DNA from: Pseudomonas sp. RC10
Lineage (GTDB): Bacteria; Pseudomonadota; Gammaproteobacteria; Pseudomonadales; Pseudomonadaceae
Length of the DNA stretch: 64,000 nucleotides
NCBI RefSeq assembly: GCF_038397775.1
Contig: NZ_CP151650.1
Location: forward strand, 1,488,001 to 1,552,000
Direction of reading: 5' to 3'
Positions 9,017-16,389 of the stretch are shown here, piece after piece. Under the pieces are notes generated by a model. It was not told the origin of the DNA and did not search any database. It saw only the letters and a program-made list of their open reading frames with translations. Made by a program: the position numbers and the translations under genes. Every line of letters begins with the position of its first letter. The stretch's first letter is position 1.

Positions 9017-10654
9017 ATGGCGACGTGCGGCGAGGTATTGGTCAAGTTACTGGAGGGCTACGGGGTCGAGCAGGTGTTCGGCATTCCCGGTGTTCACACC
9101 GTGGAGTTGTATCGCGGTCTGGCCAGCTCTTCGATCAACCACGTCACGCCGCGCCACGAGCAGGGCGCCGGGTTCATGGCTGACGGTTATGCACGCACGA
9201 GCGGCAAACCGGGCGTGTGCTTCATTATTACGGGCCCCGGCATGACCAACATCACCACGGCGATGGGGCAGGCCTACGCCGATTCGATCCCGATGCTGGT
9301 CATTTCCAGCGTTCAGTCCCGCAGCCAGTTGGGCGGCGGCCGTGGCAAGCTGCATGAACTGCCAGCCCAGGGCGCGTTGGTCGCAGGCGTTGCCGCGTTC
9401 TCGCACACCCTGATGTCAGCGTCCGAGCTGCCGTCGGTGCTGGCGCGCGCCTTTGCGCTGTTTCAAGCGGGACGACCGCGTCCGGTGCACATCGAAATCC
9501 CACTGGACGTGCTGGTGGAGAACGCCGATCACCTCCTCGACAGCCAGCCAGTGTCGATCACCCGCGCGGGTCCGGCGCCTGCTGCGATCAAGCAGATGGC
9601 GACTCTGCTGGCCAATGCCAGGCGCCCATTGATTCTGGCCGGTGGCGGTGCCATCGACGCAGCCGCTGCGCTGACTCAACTGGCGGAAACCCTCGACGCG
9701 CCGGTGGCCTTGACCATCAACGCCAAAGGCATGCTGCCGTCGAACCACCCGCTGCTGATCGGCTCCACGCAATCCCTCGACCCGACCCGCGAAATCATCG
9801 AAGGCGCCGACGTCGTGCTGGCCATCGGCACTGAGCTGGCTGAAACCGACTACGACATCACCTTTCAAGGGCACTTCAAGATCCCTGGCACATTGCTGCG
9901 CATCGACATCGACCCTGACCAGACCGTGCGCAATTTTCCGCCGAAGGTCGCGCTCGTGTCTGACGCGCAGACGGCTGCTGAGGCCTTGGTGGCCGCGCTC
10001 GCCCAGGAGTCGTTGCCCGAACGCGCCAGCGATTGGGGCCATAAACGCGCCGCAGCCTTGAAGGCCACGCTCGATGCGTCGTGGGACGAACCGACTCGGG
10101 GGCAGACGCTGTTCCTGAATACGGTGCTTGAGGTGCTGCCTGAGGTCGTCATCGTCGGCGACTCCACTCAACCGGTCTACACCGGCAACCTGACCCTGGA
10201 CCTGGACAAACCGCGCCGCTGGTTCAACTCGTCCACGGGCTACGGCACCCTCGGCTACGCCCTGCCCGCAGCGGTGGGTGCCTGGCTGGGGAGTCAGGAC
10301 GCTGGCGAGCGCAACCCGGTGGCCTGTCTGATTGGCGACGGCGGTTTGCAGTTCACCCTGTCGGAACTGGCCAGTGCGGTCGAAGCGCGCACGCCGATCA
10401 TCGTCCTGCTGTGGAATAACCAGGGCTACGAAGAGATCAAGAAATACATGGTCAACCGGGCCATCGAGCCGGTCGGCGTGGACATCTACACCCCCGATTT
10501 CATTGGGGTCGCCAAGGCCTTGGGCTGCGCGGCCGAAGCGGTGAACGACGTGGAATCCTTGAAGGCGGCCTTGCTCGCGGCGAACGACCGTCAGGGGCCG
10601 ACCGTCCTCGAAATCGACCAGCGCGGCTGGATGAATGGGTTGAAAGCATCATGA
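9017..10654 (+). CDS. aruI: Thiamine-diphosphate-dependent decarboxylase, AruI-like (5-guanidino-2-oxopentanoate decarboxylase)
   Basis: The 545-residue protein has the acetolactate-synthase fold in the order PYR, central and PP domains. The catalytic Glu is in PRHEQGAGFMADGYAR (Glu48), and the cofactor-binding motif runs from GDGGLQFTLSELA to LLWNN near residues 440-475. The TAMGQAYADSIPMLVIS stretch and absence of a regulatory subunit gene argue for the AruI branch rather than true acetolactate synthase. AruI removes CO2 from 2-ketoarginine in the arginine transaminase pathway to give 4-guanidinobutyraldehyde. Its stop overlaps the start of an aldehyde dehydrogenase (ATGA), which fits oxidation of that aldehyde. 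Other branched 2-oxo acids remain possible substrates. Confidence 0.8.
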   Translation: MATCGEVLVKLLEGYGVEQVFGIPGVHTVELYRGLASSSINHVTPRHEQGAGFMADGYARTSGKPGVCFIITGPGMTNITTAMGQAYADSIPMLVISSVQSRSQLGGGRGKLHELPAQGALVAGVAAFSHTLMSASELPSVLARAFALFQAGRPRPVHIEIPLDVLVENADHLLDSQPVSITRAGPAPAAIKQMATLLANARRPLILAGGGAIDAAAALTQLAETLDAPVALTINAKGMLPSNHPLLIGSTQSLDPTREIIEGADVVLAIGTELAETDYDITFQGHFKIPGTLLRIDIDPDQTVRNFPPKVALVSDAQTAAEALVAALAQESLPERASDWGHKRAAALKATLDASWDEPTRGQTLFLNTVLEVLPEVVIVGDSTQPVYTGNLTLDLDKPRRWFNSSTGYGTLGYALPAAVGAWLGSQDAGERNPVACLIGDGGLQFTLSELASAVEARTPIIVLLWNNQGYEEIKKYMVNRAIEPVGVDIYTPDFIGVAKALGCAAEAVNDVESLKAALLAANDRQGPTVLEIDQRGWMNGLKAS

Positions 10655-12111
10655 GTGAGGCGACTGTGTTGAATCCGGTTTTGGCAGGTCTGTACATCGA
10701 TGGCACATGGCGTTCGGGTGGCGAACAACTGACGGTGATCAATCCGTCGAATGAAGAGCGGCTGGCCATCGTCACGGGCGGCGACGCCGATGCCGTGAAC
10801 CAAGCGGTGCAGGCCGCTCAGGCAGCGTTCGGAGCCTGGTCGAAAACCACCGGCGCGGCGCGGGCGATGATTCTGCGCAAGATCGCCAACGGGGTCACGG
10901 CCCGCCGCGAACGCTTGATGGAATTGCAATCGAGCAACAACGGCAAACCGGGCTTCGAGGCCGCCATTGATGTGGACGACGTGATCGCCACCTTCAGCTA
11001 TTACGCCGATCTGGCAGAGGCCTCTGACGGTCAGCAAAACCGTTCGGTCGAGCTGCCCACCGACGATTTCACAGCACGTTTGCGCCGTGAGCCGTGCGGC
11101 GTGGTGGGCTTGATCGTGCCGTGGAATTTCCCGATGGTCACCACCGCGTGGAAACTCGCCCCGGCGCTCGCCGCTGGCTGTTGCGTCGTGCTTAAACCCT
11201 CGGAAGTGACCCCGCTGGCCGAACTTGAGTTGGCGCAGATCATTGCTGACAGCGGCCTGCCAACGGGCGTGTTCAACGTGGTCTGCGGCACCGGGCTGTC
11301 CGTCGGCGCGCCGATGTCCGCGCATCCCGGCATCGCCAAAGTCTCGTTCACGGGCAGCAATGCAGTGGGCGTTCAGGTGATGCAGCGGGCGGCGGAGACC
11401 ATCAAGGGTGTCAGCCTGGAGTTGGGCGGCAAATCTTCGTTGCTGGTCATGGCGGACGCGGATCTGGACCTGGCGGTCGAACTGGCCAGCGGCGGCGGTT
11501 ATTTCAATGCCGGTCAGATGTGTTCGGCCACCAGTCGGGTGTTGGTGGCGCAAGAACTGCTGACGCCGTTTCTGGAACGCATCGTCGCCAAGGCCCGGTC
11601 GATCAAAGTCGGCGGTCCGCAGGACGACGGCACGGAGATGGGGCCACTGGTGAATCAGGCGCAATACCGGCGGGTGCTCAATCACATCGAGGCGGGCAAA
11701 GTGTCAGGGGCTCGTCTGCTGTGTGGCGGCCAGCGTCCCGCCGATCTGACGCGCGGTTATTTCCTGGAGCCTGCGGTGTTCACGGACGTGCCGCTGGACA
11801 GCACGCTGTGGCGGGAGGAGATTTTCGGTCCCGTCCTGTGCGTGCGCGGGTTCAGTTCAGAAGCCGAGGCGATCGCGCTGGCCAACGACAGTCAATTCGG
11901 GCTGGTGGCCAGCGTGGTCAGTGGCAACAGCGAAACCGCCGACCGCGTGGCCAACGCGCTGCACGCCGGTATGGTCTGGATCAACGCGCCACAGGTGATC
12001 TTCCCGCAGACGTCGTGGGGCGGCTACAAGCAGAGCAGTCTGGGGCGCGAATTGGGGCCGTGGGGCATGCAGGCGTTTCAGGAAATCAAGCACGTCGTCC
12101 GGGCGGTTTGA
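10651..12111 (+). CDS. NAD(P)-dependent aldehyde dehydrogenase, likely partner of the AruI-like decarboxylase
   Basis: This 486-residue aldehyde dehydrogenase resembles betaine- and guanidinobutyraldehyde-type enzymes. The catalytic Cys291 is in YFNAGQMCSATSRV and the general base Glu257 in SLELGGKS; the cofactor loop FTGSNAVG is at about 233-240, and PWNF of the family is at about 157-160. It is translationally coupled to the decarboxylase by a 4-base overlap, so the aldehyde made upstream is the likely substrate, giving 4-guanidinobutyrate if the AruI call holds. The gene ends one base before the stop of the convergent AraC gene. The exact aldehyde is inferred from context only. Confidence 0.88.
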   Translation: MSEATVLNPVLAGLYIDGTWRSGGEQLTVINPSNEERLAIVTGGDADAVNQAVQAAQAAFGAWSKTTGAARAMILRKIANGVTARRERLMELQSSNNGKPGFEAAIDVDDVIATFSYYADLAEASDGQQNRSVELPTDDFTARLRREPCGVVGLIVPWNFPMVTTAWKLAPALAAGCCVVLKPSEVTPLAELELAQIIADSGLPTGVFNVVCGTGLSVGAPMSAHPGIAKVSFTGSNAVGVQVMQRAAETIKGVSLELGGKSSLLVMADADLDLAVELASGGGYFNAGQMCSATSRVLVAQELLTPFLERIVAKARSIKVGGPQDDGTEMGPLVNQAQYRRVLNHIEAGKVSGARLLCGGQRPADLTRGYFLEPAVFTDVPLDSTLWREEIFGPVLCVRGFSSEAEAIALANDSQFGLVASVVSGNSETADRVANALHAGMVWINAPQVIFPQTSWGGYKQSSLGRELGPWGMQAFQEIKHVVRAV

Positions 12112-13077
12112 TCACACCGTTTTGCGCAGGCGCGCCAAATCCCGCAACGGGGGCGCGCCAAACAGACGGCTGTACTCGCGGCTGAATTGGGACGGGCTTT
12201 CATAGCCCACCCGATAACCCGCCGCCGACGCTTCCAGCCCGTCCGCCAGCATCAGGCGGCGGGCTTCCTGCAACCTCAATTGCTTTTGATACTGCAACGG
12301 GCTCATGGCGGTCACGGCCTTGAAACGGTGGTGCAAGGTTGAAACGCTGAGGTTGACCTCTCGCGCCAGTTCTTCAATGCGCAACGGCTGATGAAAATGA
12401 GCGTTCAACCAGGTGATGGCCTGAGAGACGCGATGGGTCTGACAGTTGGAAATCGCGATTTCGTACAGCCGATAGCCTTCGCTCCCACGCAGCAAGCGGT
12501 AAAGAATCTCCCGCGTGATCAGCGGCGCCAGCATCGGGATGTCCTTTGGGGTGTCAAGCAGGCGAATCAGGCGAATCACGGCGTCCAGCAACGATGAATC
12601 GATGCGCTCCACGTACATCCCACGACCGCTGGGGCGCGTCGGCACGCTCATAGGGCCTGCCTCGGCGATCAAGGCGTTGATGTCAGCCGGGTCGATGTCC
12701 AGACGCATCGCCAGGTGCGGCTCTTCTGGCGTGGCATAAATGACCTTGCCACTGATCGGCAGCGCGACCGACAACACCAGATAGTTCAGGGGGTCGTACG
12801 TGAACAGTTCGCCGCCGAGGGTCACGTCTTTCCGGCCTTGAGCCATGATGCACAACGCGGGCTGCACCAGCCCCGGTACCGACTGCGTGGGCTGGTCGTG
12901 ACGCACCATGAACAGCGATTTGATCACCGTCTGAAAGCTGCCATCACGGGGCGCGTGACGACGGATCAGTTCCGCCAACTCGGCACGCTGTTGCTCCATC
13001 TGCGTGCTCAATTCAGGCGCAGGTCGGGCTTCAGGCAGGCGGTCCGGCAATCCAGGAATGGCGGCAGTGGGCAGCAT
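12112..13077 (-). CDS. AraC-family transcriptional regulator with AraC_N cupin-type domain
   Basis: Start at MLPTAAIPG is chosen for its GAGGA ribosome site 7 bases upstream; an in-frame ATG at 13128 has none. The 321-residue protein has an N-terminal AraC_N sensing domain (about residues 50-200, with YDPLNYLVLSVALP) and a C-terminal double helix-turn-helix (about 215-315, IEELAREVNLSVSTLHHRFK; ASAAGYRVGYESPSQFSREY). It faces away from a small monooxygenase gene at 13410, and both promoters contain a matching AraC-type site with 21-base half-site spacing, which suggests it regulates itself and that gene. Confidence 0.9.
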   Translation of the reverse strand: MLPTAAIPGLPDRLPEARPAPELSTQMEQQRAELAELIRRHAPRDGSFQTVIKSLFMVRHDQPTQSVPGLVQPALCIMAQGRKDVTLGGELFTYDPLNYLVLSVALPISGKVIYATPEEPHLAMRLDIDPADINALIAEAGPMSVPTRPSGRGMYVERIDSSLLDAVIRLIRLLDTPKDIPMLAPLITREILYRLLRGSEGYRLYEIAISNCQTHRVSQAITWLNAHFHQPLRIEELAREVNLSVSTLHHRFKAVTAMSPLQYQKQLRLQEARRLMLADGLEASAAGYRVGYESPSQFSREYSRLFGAPPLRDLARLRKTV

Positions 13078-13134
13078 GGGAAAGTCCTCTGGCGAAGCGT
13101 CGATGCAGCACAGCTTATTTTTGTGCAAGCGCGA

Positions 13135-13173
13135 GCGTTAGGCGGATTCTGTCGGATGATTGCCTGATTCTGC
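13135..13173 (-). promoter_or_regulatory. AraC-type direct-repeat site, AraC-gene side
   Basis: On the minus strand this reads GCAGAATCAGGCAAT, then six bases, then CAGAATCC and a terminal TAACG. The two CAGAATC half-sites are exactly 21 bases apart, the usual geometry for AraC/XylS binding on one helix face. It lies 58 bases before the AraC start codon. A matching copy in the opposite direction is at 13291-13328. Confidence 0.6.
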
Positions 13174-13290
13174 CGTGGCTTCATCCGTTGTGCGACGAAG
13201 GGCCCTGTTCATCGGGGCGAATTGCTTGAAAGTCCGTTCGTAGGCCCGTGTGATTGTCGCCTCCCGGCGCCTCCTTATACGTACATCCGC

Positions 13291-13328
13291 GCAGAATCAG
13301 GCAATAACCGGGCAGTAATTGGCTAACG
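13291..13328 (+). promoter_or_regulatory. AraC-type direct-repeat site, monooxygenase side
   Basis: This reads GCAGAATCAGGCAAT followed 21 bases later by the degenerate half-site CAGTAAT, and ends in TAACG like its partner. The first 15 bases are identical to the mirrored copy near the AraC gene. It is about 80 bases upstream of the small monooxygenase start at 13410. The rest of the 332-base divergent region shows nothing else I recognise. Confidence 0.6.
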
Positions 13329-13409
13329 GCTACTGCGCTGTGCCCACTAATCTTCACTTCCAGCCGCTACGTCTATTCCGATCGCGGCTGTTCCAAAGGA
13401 GCACAGACC

Positions 13410-13763
13410 ATGCACAGCACTTCCGTCGTGAGCCATCTTGTATCCCTGCGCGCCAGTGCCGGAAACAGTGCGCAACTGGGCGCACGTCTGAGCGCATTGA
13501 TTGGCCCCACCTCCCGCACCGCAGGCTGCCTGAGTTTCACCTTGCAACATTCCATGACCGAACCTGACATCTGGGTGCTCAGCGGCACTTGGGCGGACAG
13601 GTCGGCGATGAATGACTGGTTTTCGGCGCCGGAGCTGAAAATCTTCTCTGATCTCATGGTTGAACGGTTGGTCCGTAGTCTGGATTTTCAGACCTTCGCC
13701 AGCGTGACTGCGGCCCAGGCCCAGGCGGCCTATGTGTCGCCGAGCGTGAGGATGGCGGGGTGA
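13410..13763 (+). CDS. Small antibiotic-biosynthesis-monooxygenase (ABM/YgiN-like) domain protein
   Basis: The 117-residue protein is one ABM ferredoxin-like domain: VSHLVSLRASAGNSAQLGARLSALIGPTSR is the typical first strand and helix, followed by GCLSFTLQHSMTEPDIWVL and a helix at MNDWFSAPEL. Members act as cofactorless quinone or polyketide oxygenases or as heme-type monooxygenases, usually as dimers. A strong AAAGGAG lies 9 bases before the ATG. The divergent AraC gene with a shared site suggests inducible expression, perhaps by quinones or aldehydes; that is inference. Confidence 0.8.
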   Translation: MHSTSVVSHLVSLRASAGNSAQLGARLSALIGPTSRTAGCLSFTLQHSMTEPDIWVLSGTWADRSAMNDWFSAPELKIFSDLMVERLVRSLDFQTFASVTAAQAQAAYVSPSVRMAG

Positions 13764-13850
13764 TCACCGCTCCCCATTTGCCCTGCGCAGATTCCAATCC
13801 AAACGTTTAAAATCCTCGCCTTTCCCTTTTCAAGGCAGGACTTTCCTCCC

Positions 13851-14090
13851 ATGGCACGCAAAGAATTTCAGCATCACGAAGCCGTTTCAGCCGCCGTTCC
13901 GGGCGAGGGTGGCTATAGCGCCGCGATTGCGGTGAAGGGATTGGGCGCGGGCGGTGCACCGACGTTTCATCGCGTGTTGGACGAGCAGAAATTCAAGACC
14001 GCACTGGCTGCCGATCAAGCCGCTGTCGAAGAACTGGAGCGGCTGATCGACGTGACGTCCGAAGGCGAACTGATGTTCGCGCAGGATTGA
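13851..14090 (+). CDS. Conserved-looking hypothetical protein, 79 aa
   Basis: I do not recognise a family. The protein is acidic overall, with a Gly/Ala-rich centre (VPGEGGYSAAIAVKGLGAGG) followed by an amphipathic stretch (FKTALAADQAAVEELERLIDV). It has no signal peptide or membrane segment, so it is probably cytosolic. It has its own upstream AT-rich gap, and its stop codon abuts the stop of the convergent flavin reductase gene with no spare base. Codon use matches the neighbours. Confidence 0.6.
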   Translation: MARKEFQHHEAVSAAVPGEGGYSAAIAVKGLGAGGAPTFHRVLDEQKFKTALAADQAAVEELERLIDVTSEGELMFAQD

Positions 14091-14714
14091 TCAGGCTTTT
14101 GGCCGGTACATCTTGAACAGCGACTCCGGGCCCAGCTGGAAATAATCCGCAGGGCCACCCCCACGCAAGATCGGCTCCCCGGCCAGCGTGTCGTACACAC
14201 CGTCTTTCAGCAGTCGCTTGGCGATGTGAATCGCCACCACCTCTCCCAGAATCAACCAGCTCGGCACCACTTCCTTGTCGGCCCGCTGCAGCTGGATGAT
14301 CTGCGTCACTTTGCATTCGAACGCCACCGGCGTCTCTTTCACGCGAGGCACCGAAACAATGCGCGAAGGCTCGGCGGTCAGGTTTGCCAATTCGAATTCG
14401 TTGACGTCTGACGCCACCGGCGCGCAGCTCTGGTTCATCTGCTCGGCGAGCGGGCGAGTCGCCAGGTTCCAGACGAATTCGCCGGTCTGTTCGATGTTGT
14501 TCAGGCTGTCCTTGCGACCGATGCTGCAGAAACCAACGATCGGCGGCACGTAATTGAACGCGTTGAAAAAACTGTAGGGGGCGAGGTTGAGTTTGCCTGC
14601 TGCGTCTTGCGACGAGATCCAGCCGATAGGGCGCGGACCGACAATGGCATTGAACGGGTCGTGGCGCAGGCCGTGGCCGTTCGCGGGTTCGTAGAAGTGA
14701 ATCTCGTCTGACAT
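14091..14714 (-). CDS. Flavin reductase-like FMN-binding split-barrel protein
   Basis: The 207-residue protein matches the flavin reductase-like split beta-barrel family. Typical features are AIVGPRPIGWISSQDAAGKLNLAPYSFFNAFNYVPP (residues about 24-58) and SIGRKDSLNNIEQTGEFVWNL (about 64-84), the flavin-binding part. Such proteins reduce or bind FMN, often to supply a partner oxygenase. The small ABM monooxygenase gene is close but on the other strand, so a link is only a possibility. Substrate is unknown. Confidence 0.85.
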   Translation of the reverse strand: MSDEIHFYEPANGHGLRHDPFNAIVGPRPIGWISSQDAAGKLNLAPYSFFNAFNYVPPIVGFCSIGRKDSLNNIEQTGEFVWNLATRPLAEQMNQSCAPVASDVNEFELANLTAEPSRIVSVPRVKETPVAFECKVTQIIQLQRADKEVVPSWLILGEVVAIHIAKRLLKDGVYDTLAGEPILRGGGPADYFQLGPESLFKMYRPKA

Positions 14715-14828
14715 GGCGAAGTCCTGAGGAGTAATGAGGCCGGGACAGGGTGGCAGCCAGCCCTTTGAGTCGAGGCGTCATAGTGCAAGGCATTGAATCG
14801 GGACGCCATCCCCGGGCGGGTCGCAGGC

Positions 14829-14855
14829 AAAAAAAAGCCCGACATCAGTCGGGCT
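14829..14855 (-). terminator. Intrinsic terminator of the first repeat-protein gene
   Basis: AGCCCGAC (14836-14843) pairs with GTCGGGCT (14848-14855) around a 4-base loop, and an 8-base A run at 14829-14836 gives the U-tract on the minus strand. It lies 44 bases after the stop at 14899. Confidence 0.85.
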
Positions 14856-14898
14856 ACAAAGGGAGTTCGGGAGGTGGAACGTAAACGTGAATCCGGTA

Positions 14899-15381
14899 TC
14901 AGCTGACGCGGTTGGCGCCTACGCGGTCGGCACCATCAGAGGCCAGGCGGTTGGCACCCACGTGGTCCGAACCATCGGCAGCCTGACGGTTATTGCCGAC
15001 GCGATCAGCGCCGTCAGAGGCGAGGCGGTTGGCACCTACGTGGTCGGAACCGTCGGCAGCCTGGCGGTTATTGCCGACGCGATCTGCACCGTCAGAAGCG
15101 AGGCGGTTGGCACCCACGTGGTCGGAACCGTCGGCAGCCTGGCGATTGTTGCCTACGCGGTCAGCACCGTCGGAGGCCAGACGATTTGCGCCGATATGAT
15201 CAGCACCATCGGACGCTTGGCGATAAGTACCGGTGTGCGACGCATTAGTGTGAGAAGAGCCGCCTTCAGCCACAACAGTACCGCTGACAACTGCGTGTTG
15301 ATCAGAAGAAACAGGCAGAGCAAATGCGCTCGATGCCAGAATGGAAAGACTAAGGCCAAAAATAAGGTTCGAAGTTTTCAT
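14899..15381 (-). CDS. Exported tandem-repeat protein, eight 13-residue repeats (paralog 1)
   Basis: The 160-residue protein has a clear signal peptide (MKTSNLIFGLSLSILASSAFA), a short linker, and then eight consecutive 13-residue repeats from residue 56 to 159, for example ASDGADRVGNNRQ and AADGSDHVGANRL. Odd and even repeats alternate, so the array is really a 26-residue unit. The Asp-Gly-x-Asp-x-Val-Gly-x-Asn-Arg core is almost invariant. It has no Cys and no membrane anchor. A paralog with five repeats lies 423 bases upstream on the same strand, with related promoter DNA, and each has its own terminator. Short Pseudomonas proteins with Asp-Gly-type repeats exist under uninformative names; I know of no established function. 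Confidence 0.8.
   Translation of the reverse strand: MKTSNLIFGLSLSILASSAFALPVSSDQHAVVSGTVVAEGGSSHTNASHTGTYRQASDGADHIGANRLASDGADRVGNNRQAADGSDHVGANRLASDGADRVGNNRQAADGSDHVGANRLASDGADRVGNNRQAADGSDHVGANRLASDGADRVGANRVS
14905..15216 (-). repeat. Tandem array of eight 39-bp coding repeats
   Basis: 312 bp made of exactly 8 x 39 bp, in frame, encoding the 13-residue repeats of paralog 1. Alternate units are the most alike, indicating expansion by 78-bp steps. Confidence 0.85.
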
Positions 15382-15434
15382 GATGTTGACTCCAGGTGTA
15401 AGTTCAAATTTTCTTTAACTTGGGTATGGAGTCA

Positions 15435-15462
15435 ATTCTACGCGCGCCTGCATTAAGTAGAA
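15435..15462 (-). promoter_or_regulatory. Candidate promoter of repeat-protein paralog 1
   Basis: On the minus strand TTCTAC (15457-15462) and TAGAAT (15435-15440) are 16 bases apart, as a weak -35 and good -10. The start codon is 54 bases downstream. Just upstream at 15463-15480 is the near-perfect palindrome GTTAACAAGCTTGCTAAC. The upstream DNA is alignable with that of paralog 2, including TTAACA and a CATCGC..GAAA..TGATA block, so control was copied with the gene. The remaining bases to 15754 show nothing I can name. Confidence 0.4.
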
Positions 15463-15754
15463 GTTAACAAGCTTGCTAACGACCATCGCCGAAAATGATA
15501 GTAGGGCGCAGCGCCCGGTTTTAAAGCGCTCCAGCGGTTTCTGATCCGTGATGGGGCAATTTCTGTCGAAACAGACAGATTTGACTCTTGACTGATTTTG
15601 GTTTTTGTGGGTCGTTCTTTTTCGTGGGTGGGCTCGCGTTATTCGTCGACATTCACGAGGTTTATGTCGGCAGCACGCGGGCCGCAACAAGAAATGACCT
15701 AAGCCAAAGAAGAAGGCCCTGACTACGCGGGTTTGAGGGAAATTGAGCGAGCTG

Positions 15755-15783
15755 AAAAAATCAAGCCCGGCGAGAGCCGGGCT
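15755..15783 (-). terminator. Intrinsic terminator of the second repeat-protein gene
   Basis: AGCCCGGC (15764-15771) pairs with GCCGGGCT (15776-15783) around GAGA, preceded by an A run at 15755-15760 that reads as a U-tract on the minus strand. Confidence 0.8.
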
Positions 15784-15803
15784 GGTAGGGAACTGCCTTT
15801 TGA

Positions 15804-16151
15804 TCAGCTCAGGCGATTTGCACCTACGTGATCAGCGCCATCAGCGGCCAGACGATTTGCACCAACATGGTCAGCGCCGTCAGCAGCAACGCGGTTGGCA
15901 CCAACATGGTCCGCGCCATCGGTCGCAACGCGGTTGGCACCTACACGGTCAGCACCGTCGGAGGCAACGCGGTTGGCACCTACACGGTCAGCACCGTCGG
16001 AGGCAACGCGGCCGATGTTAGTGTGAGAAGAACCGTTTTCAGCGACAACAGGTGCGTTCACTTGTTGGTGTGCATCCACAGTTGGAAGTGCAAAAGCGCT
16101 TGAAGCCAGAAGAGAGAAAGCGAGGCCGAAGATCAGTTTATTAGTTTTCAT
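15804..16151 (-). CDS. Exported tandem-repeat protein, five 13-residue repeats (paralog 2)
   Basis: Start MKTNKLIFGL is chosen because it gives a proper signal peptide (ending SSAFA) matching paralog 1; the open frame extends further without one. The 115-residue protein has the same linker (VVAENGSSHTN) and then five 13-residue repeats at residues 50-114, such as ASDGADRVGANRV and AADGADHVGANRL. The repeats are more uniform than in paralog 1 and lack the alternating pattern. Its own terminator and promoter suggest independent expression. Function unknown; possible roles are a cell-surface or metal-binding repeat protein. Confidence 0.8.
   Translation of the reverse strand: MKTNKLIFGLAFSLLASSAFALPTVDAHQQVNAPVVAENGSSHTNIGRVASDGADRVGANRVASDGADRVGANRVATDGADHVGANRVAADGADHVGANRLAADGADHVGANRLS
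15810..16004 (-). repeat. Tandem array of five 39-bp coding repeats
   Basis: 195 bp, exactly 5 x 39 bp, encoding the repeats of paralog 2 and similar in sequence to the array at 14905-15216. Confidence 0.85.
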
Positions 16152-16313
16152 GGTAGTTGCTCCAGATCGATTCAATGTAGTGGTAACTCGGTATGGAGCT
16201 AACTTTACTCGGCTCAGGATTAATAAAAAGTTAACAGCGTTAGTACCGATCATCGCTGAAATTGATATTGGAAAAAGCCGTTGATGTTTCAGCCACTTAG
16301 CTGCCCTGGCAGT

Positions 16314-16353
16314 GAAAAAAAGGGGCGACCACTCGCGTGGTCGCCCCTGATTT
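16314..16353 (-). terminator. Strong intrinsic terminator after the permease gene
   Basis: AGGGGCGACCA (16321-16331) pairs perfectly with TGGTCGCCCCT (16338-16348) around a 6-base loop. A runs before and T runs after make it able to work on both strands; it serves the permease gene ending at 16390. Confidence 0.9.
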
Positions 16354-16389
16354 TTCTGCTTGACTGGGCAGATTGAGGACCTCAGCCCG

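Noticed and set aside
14887..15456. 189-residue plus-strand frame with repeated AVGTYVVGTVGSL-type peptide
   Set aside because: It mirrors the 39-bp repeats of the minus-strand gene, which has the signal peptide, promoter-like DNA and terminator; this frame has none of these.
14905..16004. Regular 39-bp repeats considered as a CRISPR array
   Set aside because: Repeats are directly adjacent without unique spacers, are in frame, and encode a signal-peptide-bearing protein.
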